Positions 46,028-54,771 of a stretch of DNA of 64,000 nucleotides are shown here, piece by piece. The notes below the pieces were generated by a model that saw only the letters and a program-made list of their open reading frames with translations, had not been told where the DNA came from and did no database searches. Both the position numbers and the translations under genes were made by a program. This DNA is from Roseomonas aerilata DSM 19363. Lineage in GTDB: Bacteria; Pseudomonadota; Alphaproteobacteria; Acetobacterales; Acetobacteraceae. How positions within the stretch are numbered: position 1 is the stretch's first letter; each line of letters starts with the position of its first letter. The DNA lies in contig NZ_JONP01000007.1 in NCBI RefSeq assembly GCF_000711725.1, positions 62,001 through 126,000 of the forward strand, in the 5' to 3' direction.

Positions 46028-47025
46028 GCGGGGGGCGCGTAGCAGGCCCTGGGCGCCGGCTGCTGCTGGCGGGGGCGCTGGCCCTGCCGGCGCTGCGGAC
46101 GGCCTCGGCCCAGGGCGCGCGCGAGGTGCCGGGCGACATGGGCGCGCGGGCGAATGCCGGGACGATCGGCGTGATCTCGGGCGGGGTGGACGGCACCTAT
46201 GTCCGGATCGCGGCGGACCTCGCGGCGGTGCTCGACGACGGGGACCGGCTGCGGGTGCTGCCGATCATCGGGCGCGGCTCCGTGCAGAACCTAACCGACA
46301 TCATGTTCCTGCGCGGCGTCGATGTCGGGATCGTGCAATCCGACGTGCTCGCCTTCGTGCGCAGCCGGCGGCTGGTGCCGGCTGCGGGGTCGGTGATCCA
46401 GTACATCGCGAAGCTCTATGACGAGGAGGTGCACGTCCTGGCGGGCGCCGGCATCGCGCGCGTGGAGGACCTGGCGGGCAAGCGCGTGAACGTCGATGTC
46501 GCTGGAAGCGGCACGGCGATGACGGCCTCCCTCATCCTGGAGGCGGCGGGGGTGCAGGCGGTGCTGGTGAACGACCCGCAGGACGTCGCGCTCGAACGGC
46601 TGAAGCGGGGCGAGATCGCGGCGCTGGTCTATGTGACGGGCAAGCCGGCGCGGCTCTTCTCGGGCCTGACCGCGGATTCGGGGCTGCGCTTCCTGTCGCT
46701 GCCGATGACGCCCGCGCTGATGGAGACCTACCTGCCCGCGCAGCTCCTCCGCGCGCAGTATCCGGGGCTGATCGCGGGCGACGAGGCCGTGGACACGCTG
46801 GCGGTGGGCGCCGTCATGGCCGTCTATGGCTGGACGCCGGGGACGGAGCGGCACCGCAAGGTCGCGTCTTTCGTCGATGCCTTCGCCACGAAGTTCGACC
46901 GCTTCCTCGTGCCGCCGCGGCACCCGAAATGGCGCGAGGTGAACCTCCAGGCGCAGGTGCCGGGCTGGGTGCGCTTCGACCCCGCCCAGCCCGCCCCGGC
47001 CGCGAGGCCCCGGCGGCGCTACTGA
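46024..47025 (+). CDS. TAXI-family TRAP-type substrate-binding protein
   Basis: The 333-residue protein has a signal peptide (RRLLLAGALALPALRTASAQ) and the TAXI fold: IGVISGGVDGTYVRIAADLA, GSVQNLTDIMFLRGVDVGIVQSDVL and LAGKRVNVDVAGSGTAMTA. Such periplasmic proteins normally feed a fused TRAP permease, but none is adjacent here. It may serve a distant permease or, given its neighbours, another role. The TTG start overlaps the upstream stop. Confidence 0.85.
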   Translation: MSGGRVAGPGRRLLLAGALALPALRTASAQGAREVPGDMGARANAGTIGVISGGVDGTYVRIAADLAAVLDDGDRLRVLPIIGRGSVQNLTDIMFLRGVDVGIVQSDVLAFVRSRRLVPAAGSVIQYIAKLYDEEVHVLAGAGIARVEDLAGKRVNVDVAGSGTAMTASLILEAAGVQAVLVNDPQDVALERLKRGEIAALVYVTGKPARLFSGLTADSGLRFLSLPMTPALMETYLPAQLLRAQYPGLIAGDEAVDTLAVGAVMAVYGWTPGTERHRKVASFVDAFATKFDRFLVPPRHPKWREVNLQAQVPGWVRFDPAQPAPAARPRRRY

Positions 47026-47339
47026 TGCGGGGTGGGGTCCTGGCGGCCGCGATCCTCCTCCTGCCCCTGGCGGCGGAGGCGCGGCCGGCGCGCTGCACGA
47101 CGACCGACGACGGAACCTACCCCTGCGACTTCCAGCCGACGGACCAGGCGGGCAGCTTCCGGATCAGCGCGCCGGGCAAGCCGACCTTCCTCGTGAACGT
47201 GGAGGAACCAGGGCGGGCCTCGGCCTTCGTGACCCTCGGGCCGCGCAATGTGAGCCTTCCCGGGGTCTACGTCCGGAGCGAGGCGGACCCGGCCTGCTGG
47301 GTGAGCGACGCGACGCGGGCGCGGATCTGCGTGCGATAG
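47025..47339 (+). CDS. Small exported protein of unknown function
   Basis: The 104-residue protein has a signal peptide (GVLAAAILLLPLAAEARP) and a small domain with four Cys (RCTTTDDGTYPCDF, DPACWVSDATRARICVR), likely forming disulfides in the periplasm. The start overlaps the preceding stop in TGATG, so it is co-translated with the TAXI protein. No family was recognised. Repeat H follows after 21 bases. Confidence 0.65.
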   Translation: MRGGVLAAAILLLPLAAEARPARCTTTDDGTYPCDFQPTDQAGSFRISAPGKPTFLVNVEEPGRASAFVTLGPRNVSLPGVYVRSEADPACWVSDATRARICVR

Positions 47340-47360
47340 GGCGGGCCGGTGCTGGTGGCG

Positions 47361-47577
47361 CCGGGGGAGAGAAGGAATTCTCTCCCCCGGACCCCCTCTC
47401 ATCTTCTTTTATCTGTTGGAGACACTGAGTCGTCGGTGCGCCTCGGGTCGATGACCCGAGGCGACGACACGTTCAGGAAGGCTTCGCGACAGCCAGATGG
47501 GGGTCCAGGGGCCTCAGGCCCTTGGCGGGGTTCGAGGCACTGCCTCGGACGTCTGGAGAGGGCAGGGCCCTCTCCAG
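47361..47577 (+). repeat. Four-hairpin repeat, copy H
   Basis: H1 (CCGGGGGAGA / TCTCCCCCGG with the GAATTC tip), H2, H3 (one mismatch), a GCCTCGGACGT linker and H4 (47553-47563 / 47567-47577) are present. It lies between two convergent genes, with H1 next to the small exported protein and H4 next to the sensor gene stop. Confidence 0.92.
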
Positions 47578-47584
47578 GTCCGCA

Positions 47585-48502
47585 TCACCCGCCGAGAGGA
47601 AGCTCGATGGTACAGAGCAGCCCCTCCGCATCCCGGTGCAGGCGGGTTTCGGCGCCGAGGGCGAAGCGGAGCACTTTCTCGATGAGGGACCAGCCGCTGG
47701 TGGCGGGGGCAGGGTGGTCGCGCCATTCGAGGTGGAGGCGGCGTTCGGGGGTTTCCTCGACCCGCCAGGTGACGGCGGGGTGGTTCGCGCCGGCGGCGAG
47801 TTCGTGCAGGGCGAGGGCGAGGGGTTCCGCGGTTCCCGGGCGGAGGGTGACAGGCGGGCCTTGCAGCGTGGCGGCGGTGAGTTCGCCGTGCAGGAGGGTT
47901 TCGAGGCTTGTGCCCTCCGGCCCGGCGGCGGCTTGGGCGCGGCCGAGGGCGGCGAGGCGGTCGGTGAAGACGCGGCCGTCCTCGGGCGCGACGAGGGTGC
48001 GGGTGGCGATGGCCCGCAGTGTTTCGAGCATGGAGGTGATGCGGGGGCGAAGCAGCTCGGCGGCGGGGCGGGGGCGCGGGTCGGTGCCCGCGTCGCGCTG
48101 GACGGAGAACCAGTGCGTCAGCTCCCCTGCGGGACCGAGGATAGGGCCGACGATCCACTCGTTGTTATAGGGCGTGCCGTTCTTGCGGTAGTTGGTCGTC
48201 GCACCGGTGAAGGCGCGCTCCGTCTCGAGCGCGCGGCGCAGGCGGTCGAGTTCGGCGCGGTCGCTGCGAGGACCCTGGAGGATGCGGGGGGATTGGCCGA
48301 TCAGCTCGGCGGCGGCGTAGCCGGTGATCGCCTCGAAATGGGCATTGGCGTAGCGGATGATGGGGCCGGGTGGGTCGAGCGGGGCGTCGGTGATGAGGGC
48401 CGCGAGCCCCGCCACGTCGAGGGCGGCGCCGAGGATGGCGGCGCTGAGGGCGCCGACGCTGCCGGCGAGGTCCGGCGCGCTGGCTTCGGCCTCACCGTTC
48501 AT
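47585..48502 (-). CDS. LOV-like PAS protein with degenerate HWE histidine kinase domain
   Basis: The N-terminal PAS domain follows the LOV pattern: ITGYAAAELIGQSPRILQG, then NYRKNGTPYNNEW and FSVQRDAG. The photoactive Cys in the GRNCRFLQG motif is replaced (GQSPRILQG), so flavin-Cys photochemistry is not expected. The C-terminal part aligns with HWE kinases (RITSMLETLRAIATRTL, FTDRLAALGRAQ, ALALHELAAGA, CTIELPL), but the phospho-accepting His is absent and the N-box Asn in HELATNA is missing. The protein has 305 residues and is probably not a kinase. It is the third gene of the cbpA-cbpM unit and overlaps cbpM by 11 bases. Confidence 0.75.
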   Translation of the reverse strand: MNGEAEASAPDLAGSVGALSAAILGAALDVAGLAALITDAPLDPPGPIIRYANAHFEAITGYAAAELIGQSPRILQGPRSDRAELDRLRRALETERAFTGATTNYRKNGTPYNNEWIVGPILGPAGELTHWFSVQRDAGTDPRPRPAAELLRPRITSMLETLRAIATRTLVAPEDGRVFTDRLAALGRAQAAAGPEGTSLETLLHGELTAATLQGPPVTLRPGTAEPLALALHELAAGANHPAVTWRVEETPERRLHLEWRDHPAPATSGWSLIEKVLRFALGAETRLHRDAEGLLCTIELPLGG

Positions 48503-48788
48503 GGGGCGCGCCCCTCGCGCGGTCGAGCGCCTCGGCCAGGCGGCGGAGCTGGCGGCGGGTGGCGTGAAGGCGGTCGAGCAGATGGAGGACGACGGGCATG
48601 GCGGCATCGTTCACCTCCAGCTCCTCCTGCAGTTCGAGGATGAGGCGGCAGCGGGCGAGGTCGATCTCCTCGAAGACGGGCTGGCCGTTCTCCTGCGCGG
48701 GGCGGACCCATCCTTCGTCGATCCAGGCGCGGAGCCGGGTTTCCTCAAGGCCGCGGATCTGGATGAGGACGGTTTCGAAGCCGATCAT
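48492..48788 (-). CDS. cbpM: Chaperone modulator CbpM
   Basis: CbpM binds the J domain of CbpA and restrains it. This 98-residue helical protein has the MerR-like start LIQIRGLEETRLRAWIDEGWVRP and a helical tail (LLDRLHATRRQLRRLAEAL). The ATG overlaps the cbpA stop (ATGA), and the pair is a known unit. Confidence 0.9.
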   Translation of the reverse strand: MIGFETVLIQIRGLEETRLRAWIDEGWVRPAQENGQPVFEEIDLARCRLILELQEELEVNDAAMPVVLHLLDRLHATRRQLRRLAEALDRARGAPHER

Positions 48789-49729
48789 GCGCGCCTCCGC
48801 ATCTCGGCCCGCGGGTCCTCCCCGGCGGGGGGCGACCAGTCGCGCAGGAGGGCTTCCAGCGTCTCGTCCACGGGGCCGAGGACGAGGCGGAGCGTGACGA
48901 GGAGGTCGCCCGCGGGGGTGCCGCCCGACTCTGCGACACCGCGGCCGCGCAGGCGCAGGAGGGTGCCGGCCTCTGAGCGGGGCGGGACGGTCAGCATCAC
49001 CTCGCCACGCGGGGTGGGCACGGCGATGCGGGCGCCGAGCACGGCCTCCCGGAGGGTGACGGGCACCTCCATCCGCAGGTCGCGGCCGGCGCGCTGGAAG
49101 AAGGGGTGGGCGCGGACGGTGACCTCGATCAGGGCGTCGCCGTCGGGCGCGCCCTGGATGCCCGGCAGGCCGCGGCCGCGCAGGCGCAGGACCTGGCCGT
49201 CCTCGAGGCCCGGCGGGATGCGGACATCGAGGTCGCGGCCGTCGGGCAGGGTGAGGCGGCGGGTGGCGCCGTTCACGGCGTCGAGGAAGTCCACGGAGAG
49301 CTGGTAATGCGCGTCCCGGCCGCGGCGGGGGCCGCTCTCGCGGCTGCGGAACATGCCGAGGATGTCCTCGAGGTCGTCGGGGTCGAAGCTGGCGGCACCT
49401 GCGGTGCCGCCGCCCATGCCCGCGAAGGGATCGCGCGGGCGGTAGCGGGCGCCCTGTGCGCCCTCGGCGGCGTCGCGGTAGTAGCCGCGCGGCGGGACCT
49501 CCTGGCCGGTGCCGTCGATCTCGCCGCGGTCGTAGCGGGCGCGGCGCTCGGGGTCGGAGAGAAGGTCGTTGGCGGCGTTGGCGGCCTTGAACCGCTCCTC
49601 CGCGGCCTTGTCGCCGGGGTTCAGGTCGGGGTGGTTCGTCTTGGCGATCTTGCGGAAGGCCTTGCGGATGGTGTCCGTGTCGGCCGTCCGACTCACGCCC
49701 AGGATTTCGTAGGGATCGGGGGACGCCAT
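48785..49729 (-). CDS. cbpA: DnaJ-family curved-DNA-binding protein CbpA
   Basis: The 314-residue protein has an N-terminal J domain (PYEILGVSRTADTDTIRKAFR, HPD in KTNHPDLNPG), a Gly-rich linker and the two C-terminal peptide-binding beta domains (LSVDFLDAVNGATRRLTLPDG, IPPGLEDGQVLRLRGRG). There is no zinc-finger region, as in CbpA. It stimulates DnaK and can bind DNA. It is the first gene of the minus-strand unit. Confidence 0.92.
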   Translation of the reverse strand: MASPDPYEILGVSRTADTDTIRKAFRKIAKTNHPDLNPGDKAAEERFKAANAANDLLSDPERRARYDRGEIDGTGQEVPPRGYYRDAAEGAQGARYRPRDPFAGMGGGTAGAASFDPDDLEDILGMFRSRESGPRRGRDAHYQLSVDFLDAVNGATRRLTLPDGRDLDVRIPPGLEDGQVLRLRGRGLPGIQGAPDGDALIEVTVRAHPFFQRAGRDLRMEVPVTLREAVLGARIAVPTPRGEVMLTVPPRSEAGTLLRLRGRGVAESGGTPAGDLLVTLRLVLGPVDETLEALLRDWSPPAGEDPRAEMRRRA

Positions 49730-49973
49730 GCGCGGAGATAACGCCGGGAACGGGGCGTTGGTCCAGGGGTTGGGAGGATAGGTTTTCAGGGGGCGGCGCT
49801 GTGGCCCGGGGGAGGCGGGGGCTCATCCGGGGCCGCAAGTGCCCGCCGGATCATGCTCTCTCCCCAACGGCCCCTTGCGCCGGACAGGCCGACGCGACTA
49901 CCTCCCGCCGGCTCGTCGGCCGCGAGTGGTCCGCGGGGTTGAAGGCGGGGCCCGGGCAGGGCATGGGGCAGGG

Positions 49974-50885
49974 ATGAACTGGATCTCCGACTGGGCGCTG
50001 CCCAAGATACAGACGCTGTTCGGGGCCAAGCGCGACGTGCCCGAGAACCTCTGGATCAAGTGCCCGCATTGCGGGGAGATGGTGTTCCACCAGGATCTCG
50101 AGCGGAGCCTGCACGTGTGCCCGAAATGCGGGCACCACATGCGGATCTCGGCGCAGCAGCGGCTGGACTACACGCTGGATCCCGGCTGGGCTCGCATTGA
50201 GCTGCCGCGGGCACCGGCGGATCCGCTGCGCTTCCGCGACCAGCGGCGCTACGGCGACCGGCTGCGGGAGGCGCAGCAGAAAACCGGTATGGACGACGCG
50301 ATCGCGGTCGCGCACGGGGCGATCGAGGGGCGGCCCGCGGTGGTCGCGGCCTTCGAGTTCTCCTTCATGGGCGGCTCCATGGGCGCGGGCGTGGGCGAGG
50401 GGATCGTGACCGCCGCGCGGCTGGCCGTGCTGCAGGACGCGCCGCTGGTGGTCTTCACGGCCTCGGGCGGGGCGCGGATGCAGGAGGGGGCGGTGTCGCT
50501 CATGCAGATGCCGCGCACGGTGATCGCGACGCGCATGGTGAAGGAGGCGGGGCTGCCCTTCATCACCGTGCTCTGCGATCCCACCACGGGCGGCGTGACG
50601 GCGAGCTTCGCGATGCTGGGCGACGTGCAGATCGCCGAGCCCGGGGCGCTGATCGGCTTCGCGGGCGCGCGGGTGATCGAGCAGACGGTGCGCGAGAAGC
50701 TGCCCGAGGGCTTCCAGCGGGCGGAGTACCTGCTGGAGCACGGCATCCTCGACATGGTGGTGCCGCGGGGCGAGATGCGGGGCATGCTGTCCCGGCTGAT
50801 CGGCTTCCTGCGCCCGCCGGAGCGGCTGGCCGAGGCGGAGGTGGCCGAGGCCGCGGCGCCCGCGCCCGCCCCGGCGGCGGAGTAG
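49974..50885 (+). CDS. accD: Acetyl-CoA carboxylase carboxyltransferase, beta subunit
   Basis: AccD with AccA transfers carboxyl groups from biotin to acetyl-CoA at the start of fatty acid synthesis. The 303-residue protein has the zinc ribbon (CPHCGEMVF, CPKCGHHM) and GARMQEGAVSLMQM, PTTGGVTASFAMLGD and GFAGARVIEQT. The ATG at 49974 is used. folC follows, as in relatives, but trpA lies nearly 6 kb upstream rather than adjacent. Confidence 0.96.
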   Translation: MNWISDWALPKIQTLFGAKRDVPENLWIKCPHCGEMVFHQDLERSLHVCPKCGHHMRISAQQRLDYTLDPGWARIELPRAPADPLRFRDQRRYGDRLREAQQKTGMDDAIAVAHGAIEGRPAVVAAFEFSFMGGSMGAGVGEGIVTAARLAVLQDAPLVVFTASGGARMQEGAVSLMQMPRTVIATRMVKEAGLPFITVLCDPTTGGVTASFAMLGDVQIAEPGALIGFAGARVIEQTVREKLPEGFQRAEYLLEHGILDMVVPRGEMRGMLSRLIGFLRPPERLAEAEVAEAAAPAPAPAAE

Positions 50886-50945
50886 CGGCCGGGCTGGCGC
50901 GCGCCCGGCCGGGAACCGGCCGGGGCTTTGAACGGATGGGCGGCC

Positions 50946-52304
50946 ATGGCCGATAAGGGCAGTGTTCCCGCGACCCCCTGGGGGGCGCCGGCGGGGTTGC
51001 GGGTGGTGCCCGGGGCGGATGTCCCCGCCGGGCGGTCCGAGCTGATCATCGACCGGCTGCACGGGCTGCACCCGAAGCTGATCGACCTCAGCCTCGGTCG
51101 TTTGCAGCGCTGCCTGGACGCGCTGGGCAATCCGGAGCGGCGGCTGCCGCCCGTGGTGCACGTGGCCGGGACGAACGGGAAGGGCAGCACCTGCGCCTTC
51201 CTGCGCGCGGTCGCGGAGGCGGCGGGGCGGCGGGTGCACGCCTATACCTCCCCGCATCTCGTGCGCTTCCACGAGCGGATCCGCCTCGCCGGGCGGCTGG
51301 TGGAGGAGGAGGTGCTGGCCGCCGCGCTGGAGGAGGTGGAGGCCGCCAATGCGGGGCTGCCGATCACCGTCTTCGAGATCACGACGGCCGTTGCCTTCCT
51401 GCTGTTCAGCCGGGTGCCGGCGGACCTGCTGGTTCTGGAGGTAGGGCTGGGCGGGCGCTTCGACGCGACGAACGTGGTGGAGCGGCCGGCGGCCTGCGCG
51501 ATCGCCTCGATCTCGATGGACCACACGGATTTCCTGGGCGACACGCTGGCGGCGATCGCGGGGGAGAAGGCGGGGATCATCAAGCCCGGCGTGCCCGTGG
51601 CGACGGGGGTGCAGGCGCCGGAGGCGATGGCGGTGCTGGAGGCGGAGGCGGCCCGGCTGGGGGCGCCTCTGCTGGCGCGGGGCGCGGCCTGGGATACCGC
51701 GTGGCGGGCGGATGGCGGGCTCGACTGGAGGGATGCGGGCGGGGTGCTCGCCCTGCCGCCGCCGGGGCTGCCCGGGCCGCATCAGGCGGATAACGCGGGG
51801 ATCGCGGTGGCGGCGCTGCGGGCCTGGGGACCTGATTGGCTGACGGAGGCGGCGATTGCCGCAGGGGTAGCGGGCGCGACCTGGCCCGCACGGTTGCAGC
51901 GGCTTCATGGGCGGTTGGCGGCGGCGCTGCCGGCGGGCTGGGAGCTCTGGCTGGACGGCGGGCACAATCCCGGGGCGGGCCAGGCCCTGGCGGGGCAGCT
52001 CGCGGCCTGGGGAGACCGGCCGCTGCACCTGGTGGTGGGGATGAAGCGGTCGAAGGCGGTCGCGGATTTCCTGGCACCGTTGCTGCCCCGCGCGGCTTCG
52101 GTCTGGGCGGTGGCGGAGCCGGGGCAGCACCTGGCGGTAGCGCCGGAGGAGATCGTGGCGGCCTCGGGCGGGGTGGCGCGGGTGGGGCCGCGCGTGGCGG
52201 ATGCCTTGGCGGCGATGCGGGGAGGGCCGGGGCGGGTGCTGGTCTGCGGCAGCCTCTATCTCGCGGGAGAGGTGCTGAAGGAGGACGGAACGCTGCCGGA
52301 CTAG
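50946..52304 (+). CDS. folC: Dihydrofolate/folylpolyglutamate synthase
   Basis: FolC adds glutamate to dihydropteroate and to reduced folates. The 452-residue protein has VHVAGTNGKGSTCAFL (P-loop), AYTSPHLVRFHERI, LEVGLGGRFDATNVV, SMDHTDFLG, IAGEKAGIIKPG and DGGHNPGAG. An ATG at 50928 is an alternative start, 18 bases upstream. Confidence 0.95.
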   Translation: MADKGSVPATPWGAPAGLRVVPGADVPAGRSELIIDRLHGLHPKLIDLSLGRLQRCLDALGNPERRLPPVVHVAGTNGKGSTCAFLRAVAEAAGRRVHAYTSPHLVRFHERIRLAGRLVEEEVLAAALEEVEAANAGLPITVFEITTAVAFLLFSRVPADLLVLEVGLGGRFDATNVVERPAACAIASISMDHTDFLGDTLAAIAGEKAGIIKPGVPVATGVQAPEAMAVLEAEAARLGAPLLARGAAWDTAWRADGGLDWRDAGGVLALPPPGLPGPHQADNAGIAVAALRAWGPDWLTEAAIAAGVAGATWPARLQRLHGRLAAALPAGWELWLDGGHNPGAGQALAGQLAAWGDRPLHLVVGMKRSKAVADFLAPLLPRAASVWAVAEPGQHLAVAPEEIVAASGGVARVGPRVADALAAMRGGPGRVLVCGSLYLAGEVLKEDGTLPD

Positions 52305-52402
52305 GAGCCGGCCGAGGCCCTGACACGTTCACTGCGTGCCGGGTCCTGCCACGGTGTATCGCGGGTGTGAGCAGGAGCAGCGCAGTGTCGCGCTTGATGG
52401 CC

Positions 52403-52611
52403 CCGGAGAGGGCGCTGCCCTCTCCGGACCTCACCCGCCAAGGGCCTGAGGCCCTTGGATCCCCATTGGGCTATCGCGGAACCCTCCTGAACGTGCCGTC
52501 GCCTCGGGTCAGTGACCCGAGGCGCACCGACCGCCGAGCATTCCCAACCTGAAAAAGAAGATGATGGTGAGGGGTCCGGGGAGAGGAAGAATTCCTTCTT
52601 CCTCTCCCCGG
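52403..52611 (-). repeat. Four-hairpin repeat, copy I
   Basis: H4, H3, H2 and H1 (perfect 16-bp, 52576-52591 / 52596-52611) are all intact. It lies between convergent genes, with H1 near the OmpA-like gene stop. The remaining gap 52305-52402 shows nothing else. Confidence 0.93.
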
Positions 52612-52628
52612 AGTCGTCAGCGCCAGCC

Positions 52629-53321
52629 CTAGTCCGGCTTCGCCCCGGCTGGCTCGGCCGGTGGTGGCGGGGTGGTTTCGCGTGCCGGCGGCTGGGCGGG
52701 CGGGGCGGGGAGTGGTGGGGTTGCCTCGCGCGATGGCGGTGGCTCGGCTGGCGGGGCCGGAGGCGGCGGGGTGACCTCGCGCGGTGGTGGCTCAGGCGGT
52801 GGCGCCGGGGGTGGCGGCGTAGTTTCGCGCGTTGGGGGTGGGGTGGCCGGGCGCGGCAGGGGTTCGGGGCGGACGGCGACCGCCGGCATCACGACGATGG
52901 AGACGCTGCGGGCAACGGTGTTGGCGGTGGTGCGGCTGAAGCCGGCCACGCGCGCCTCGGAACGGAGGCGGGCTTCGGGCAGGCCGGCGGCGCGGAGGGC
53001 GTCCTTCACCGCGCGGGCGCGGGTGGCGGCGAGCTGGACGCTCGTTTGCTGGCCGCCCTCGCGGTGAGCGTGGCCGAGGATACAGGCGTTGCGGTCCGGC
53101 TCGGCCTTGAGAAGGGCGATGGCGGCGTTGAGGTTGGTGCGGGCGGCCTCGGTCAGGCGGTCGCGGCCGGCGGGGAAGGGGATGTCAAAGACGTCGTCCT
53201 CCAGGGCCTCGGCGCCGACGCAGGCGAAGCCGGGCTGGTGGGCGGGCTGGGCCTGGGCGGCGCCGGGAAAGATGGGCTTGGCGAAGGTGAGGAGGAGGGC
53301 GACGGCGAGGAGGGGACTCAT
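52629..53321 (-). CDS. OmpA-like protein with proline-rich repeat tail
   Basis: The 230-residue protein has a signal peptide (LLAVALLLTFAKPIFPGAAQAQ), one OmpA/MotB-like peptidoglycan-binding domain (FDIPFPAGRDRLTEAARTN, ILGHAHREGG, ATRARAVKDALRAAG) and four imperfect proline-rich repeats (core RETTPPPPAPP). The usual Asp-x-x-Asp/Arg peptidoglycan site is only partly preserved (GHAHREGG instead of GHTD). The tail may span the periplasm or wall. The start overlaps the upstream gene stop (ATGA). Confidence 0.8.
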   Translation of the reverse strand: MSPLLAVALLLTFAKPIFPGAAQAQPAHQPGFACVGAEALEDDVFDIPFPAGRDRLTEAARTNLNAAIALLKAEPDRNACILGHAHREGGQQTSVQLAATRARAVKDALRAAGLPEARLRSEARVAGFSRTTANTVARSVSIVVMPAVAVRPEPLPRPATPPPTRETTPPPPAPPPEPPPREVTPPPPAPPAEPPPSREATPPLPAPPAQPPARETTPPPPAEPAGAKPD

Positions 53322-54544
53322 GCGGCGGCGAGTGCTCCGGCGTCGGTCAGGCGGGTGAGGAGGGCTTCGGCGTCCACGGCGGGGTGGGCGGCGCGGAGGC
53401 TGGCCGCGTCCACCTCGCGCCGGGCGAGGAGCCAATTGGCGGCCTCGGCTTCCGGCGGGGTGAGGGGGAGGGTGGCGGCGGGGGTTTTCAGCACCCAGTC
53501 GGCGCCACGGCGGACGGGCTTCGCGCCGGGGGCGAGGACGCGGAAGCCGGGGGTGCCGTCGGCGGGGGCGGCTTCCTCGGCAGGTGCGGGTTCGAGGCCG
53601 CGGGCGGCGAGGAGGTTGACGCCGCCGCGGTGGTAGCGGGCCTCGGCCACGTGGCGGGCGAGGACCTGGAGGACCTGCGGGTCGCGCGCGAGTTCGGCCA
53701 GGCGCTGGCCGAGCTGGGCGGCGCGGGTGGTGAGGGCGAATTGCGCGGCGGGCGTGCCGTCCTGGCGGGGCAGGGGCTGGCGGAAGGGCGGGTCCTGGAT
53801 CGCGCGCTCGACGAGGAGGTTGGCGAGGTCGAGGCCGATGGGGGCGTGGACGCCGTAGGCCACGTGGACGGAGGCGGGGCCTTCGGCGAGCGCGTCGTGG
53901 TACCAGCCGCGGGGGAGGTAGAGGAGGTCCCCGGCCTTGAGCAGCACCTTCTCCCGCAGGATGCCCTTGGCGCGGTCGTGGTGGGCCTGGCCGAGGCTGC
54001 GGAAGGCGGGGTGGGGGATCGGGTGCTCGGCGCGGCCGGACCAAATGTTCCAGGTCTTCTCGCCCTCGACCTGCACGGCCCAGACGTCGTGGGTGTCGAA
54101 ATGGGTGGGGAAGGCCTTATGCGCCTGGAAGGAGACGTAGACGTTCGCCTGGGCGCGGCCGAGGCCGGCATCCTCGAGCGCTTCCGAGACGGAGGCCAGG
54201 CCAGGGGTGAGGCTGTCCACGTCGTTCAGCACGAAGGAGGCGCCCTTGGCGGCCCATTCGCGGAGCTTGCGGGCGTCGGGCTGCATGGCCGGCACGTTGT
54301 CGCGGCTGGTGGCGCGGAGGCAGTAGGCCTCGGGCGGGACGGGCTGGCCGTCCATTTGCAGCTTGAGGGACTGGCTGGTCCAGATATGCGTCTGGTTCAG
54401 CAGCCGGTCGATAACGGACCAGGAGAGGACGTTTGCGAACTTCGCCGCCCCGCCGCGGATGTGGAGCGGCTGGCGGTCGTGGAACTCCGCGAAGAACCGG
54501 GCGGGTTCGATGGGCGCGAGGAGGTCTGCAAGCGTCAGGGCCAT
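53318..54544 (-). CDS. JmjC/cupin-like 2-oxoglutarate oxygenase (ROXA-like)
   Basis: This 408-residue protein follows the cupin_4 layout. FHDRQPLHIRGG near the start, THFDTHDVWAVQVEGEKTWNIW (His-x-Asp) and LPRGWYHDALAE (distal His) give the Fe site. Relatives such as YcfD hydroxylate an arginine of ribosomal protein L16. Whether that is the substrate here is unknown. The C-terminal 130 residues form a helical, winged-helix-like part. The following OmpA-like gene is coupled to it by an ATGA junction. Confidence 0.82.
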   Translation of the reverse strand: MALTLADLLAPIEPARFFAEFHDRQPLHIRGGAAKFANVLSWSVIDRLLNQTHIWTSQSLKLQMDGQPVPPEAYCLRATSRDNVPAMQPDARKLREWAAKGASFVLNDVDSLTPGLASVSEALEDAGLGRAQANVYVSFQAHKAFPTHFDTHDVWAVQVEGEKTWNIWSGRAEHPIPHPAFRSLGQAHHDRAKGILREKVLLKAGDLLYLPRGWYHDALAEGPASVHVAYGVHAPIGLDLANLLVERAIQDPPFRQPLPRQDGTPAAQFALTTRAAQLGQRLAELARDPQVLQVLARHVAEARYHRGGVNLLAARGLEPAPAEEAAPADGTPGFRVLAPGAKPVRRGADWVLKTPAATLPLTPPEAEAANWLLARREVDAASLRAAHPAVDAEALLTRLTDAGALAAA

Positions 54545-54643
54545 GGCGCGCGCAGGGTAGGCGGAACGCGGCGGGGCGGCCAGGGGCGAGGGGGCGGGCC
54601 GCGGAACGAAGCGGCCTTCCGTGGCGCGGGCGCACTGCTCCCA

Positions 54644-54712
54644 GCGGGCGCGCTTGCACCTCGCGAGCGGGCGCGCTTGCACCTCGCGGCCGGCTCGCTT
54701 GTGCCTTGCAAC
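54644..54712. repeat. 23-bp tandem repeat
   Basis: Two nearly identical 23-bp units (54644-54666 and 54667-54689) and one diverged unit to 54712 lie in the gap before the dehydrogenase gene. No gene is seen in 54545-54771. Confidence 0.7.
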
Positions 54713-54771
54713 GGTGGCTTGCGCCGCGCGGCCGGGCGGCCGACCTTCTGGCCGCCAGGAGGAGAGAGCGC

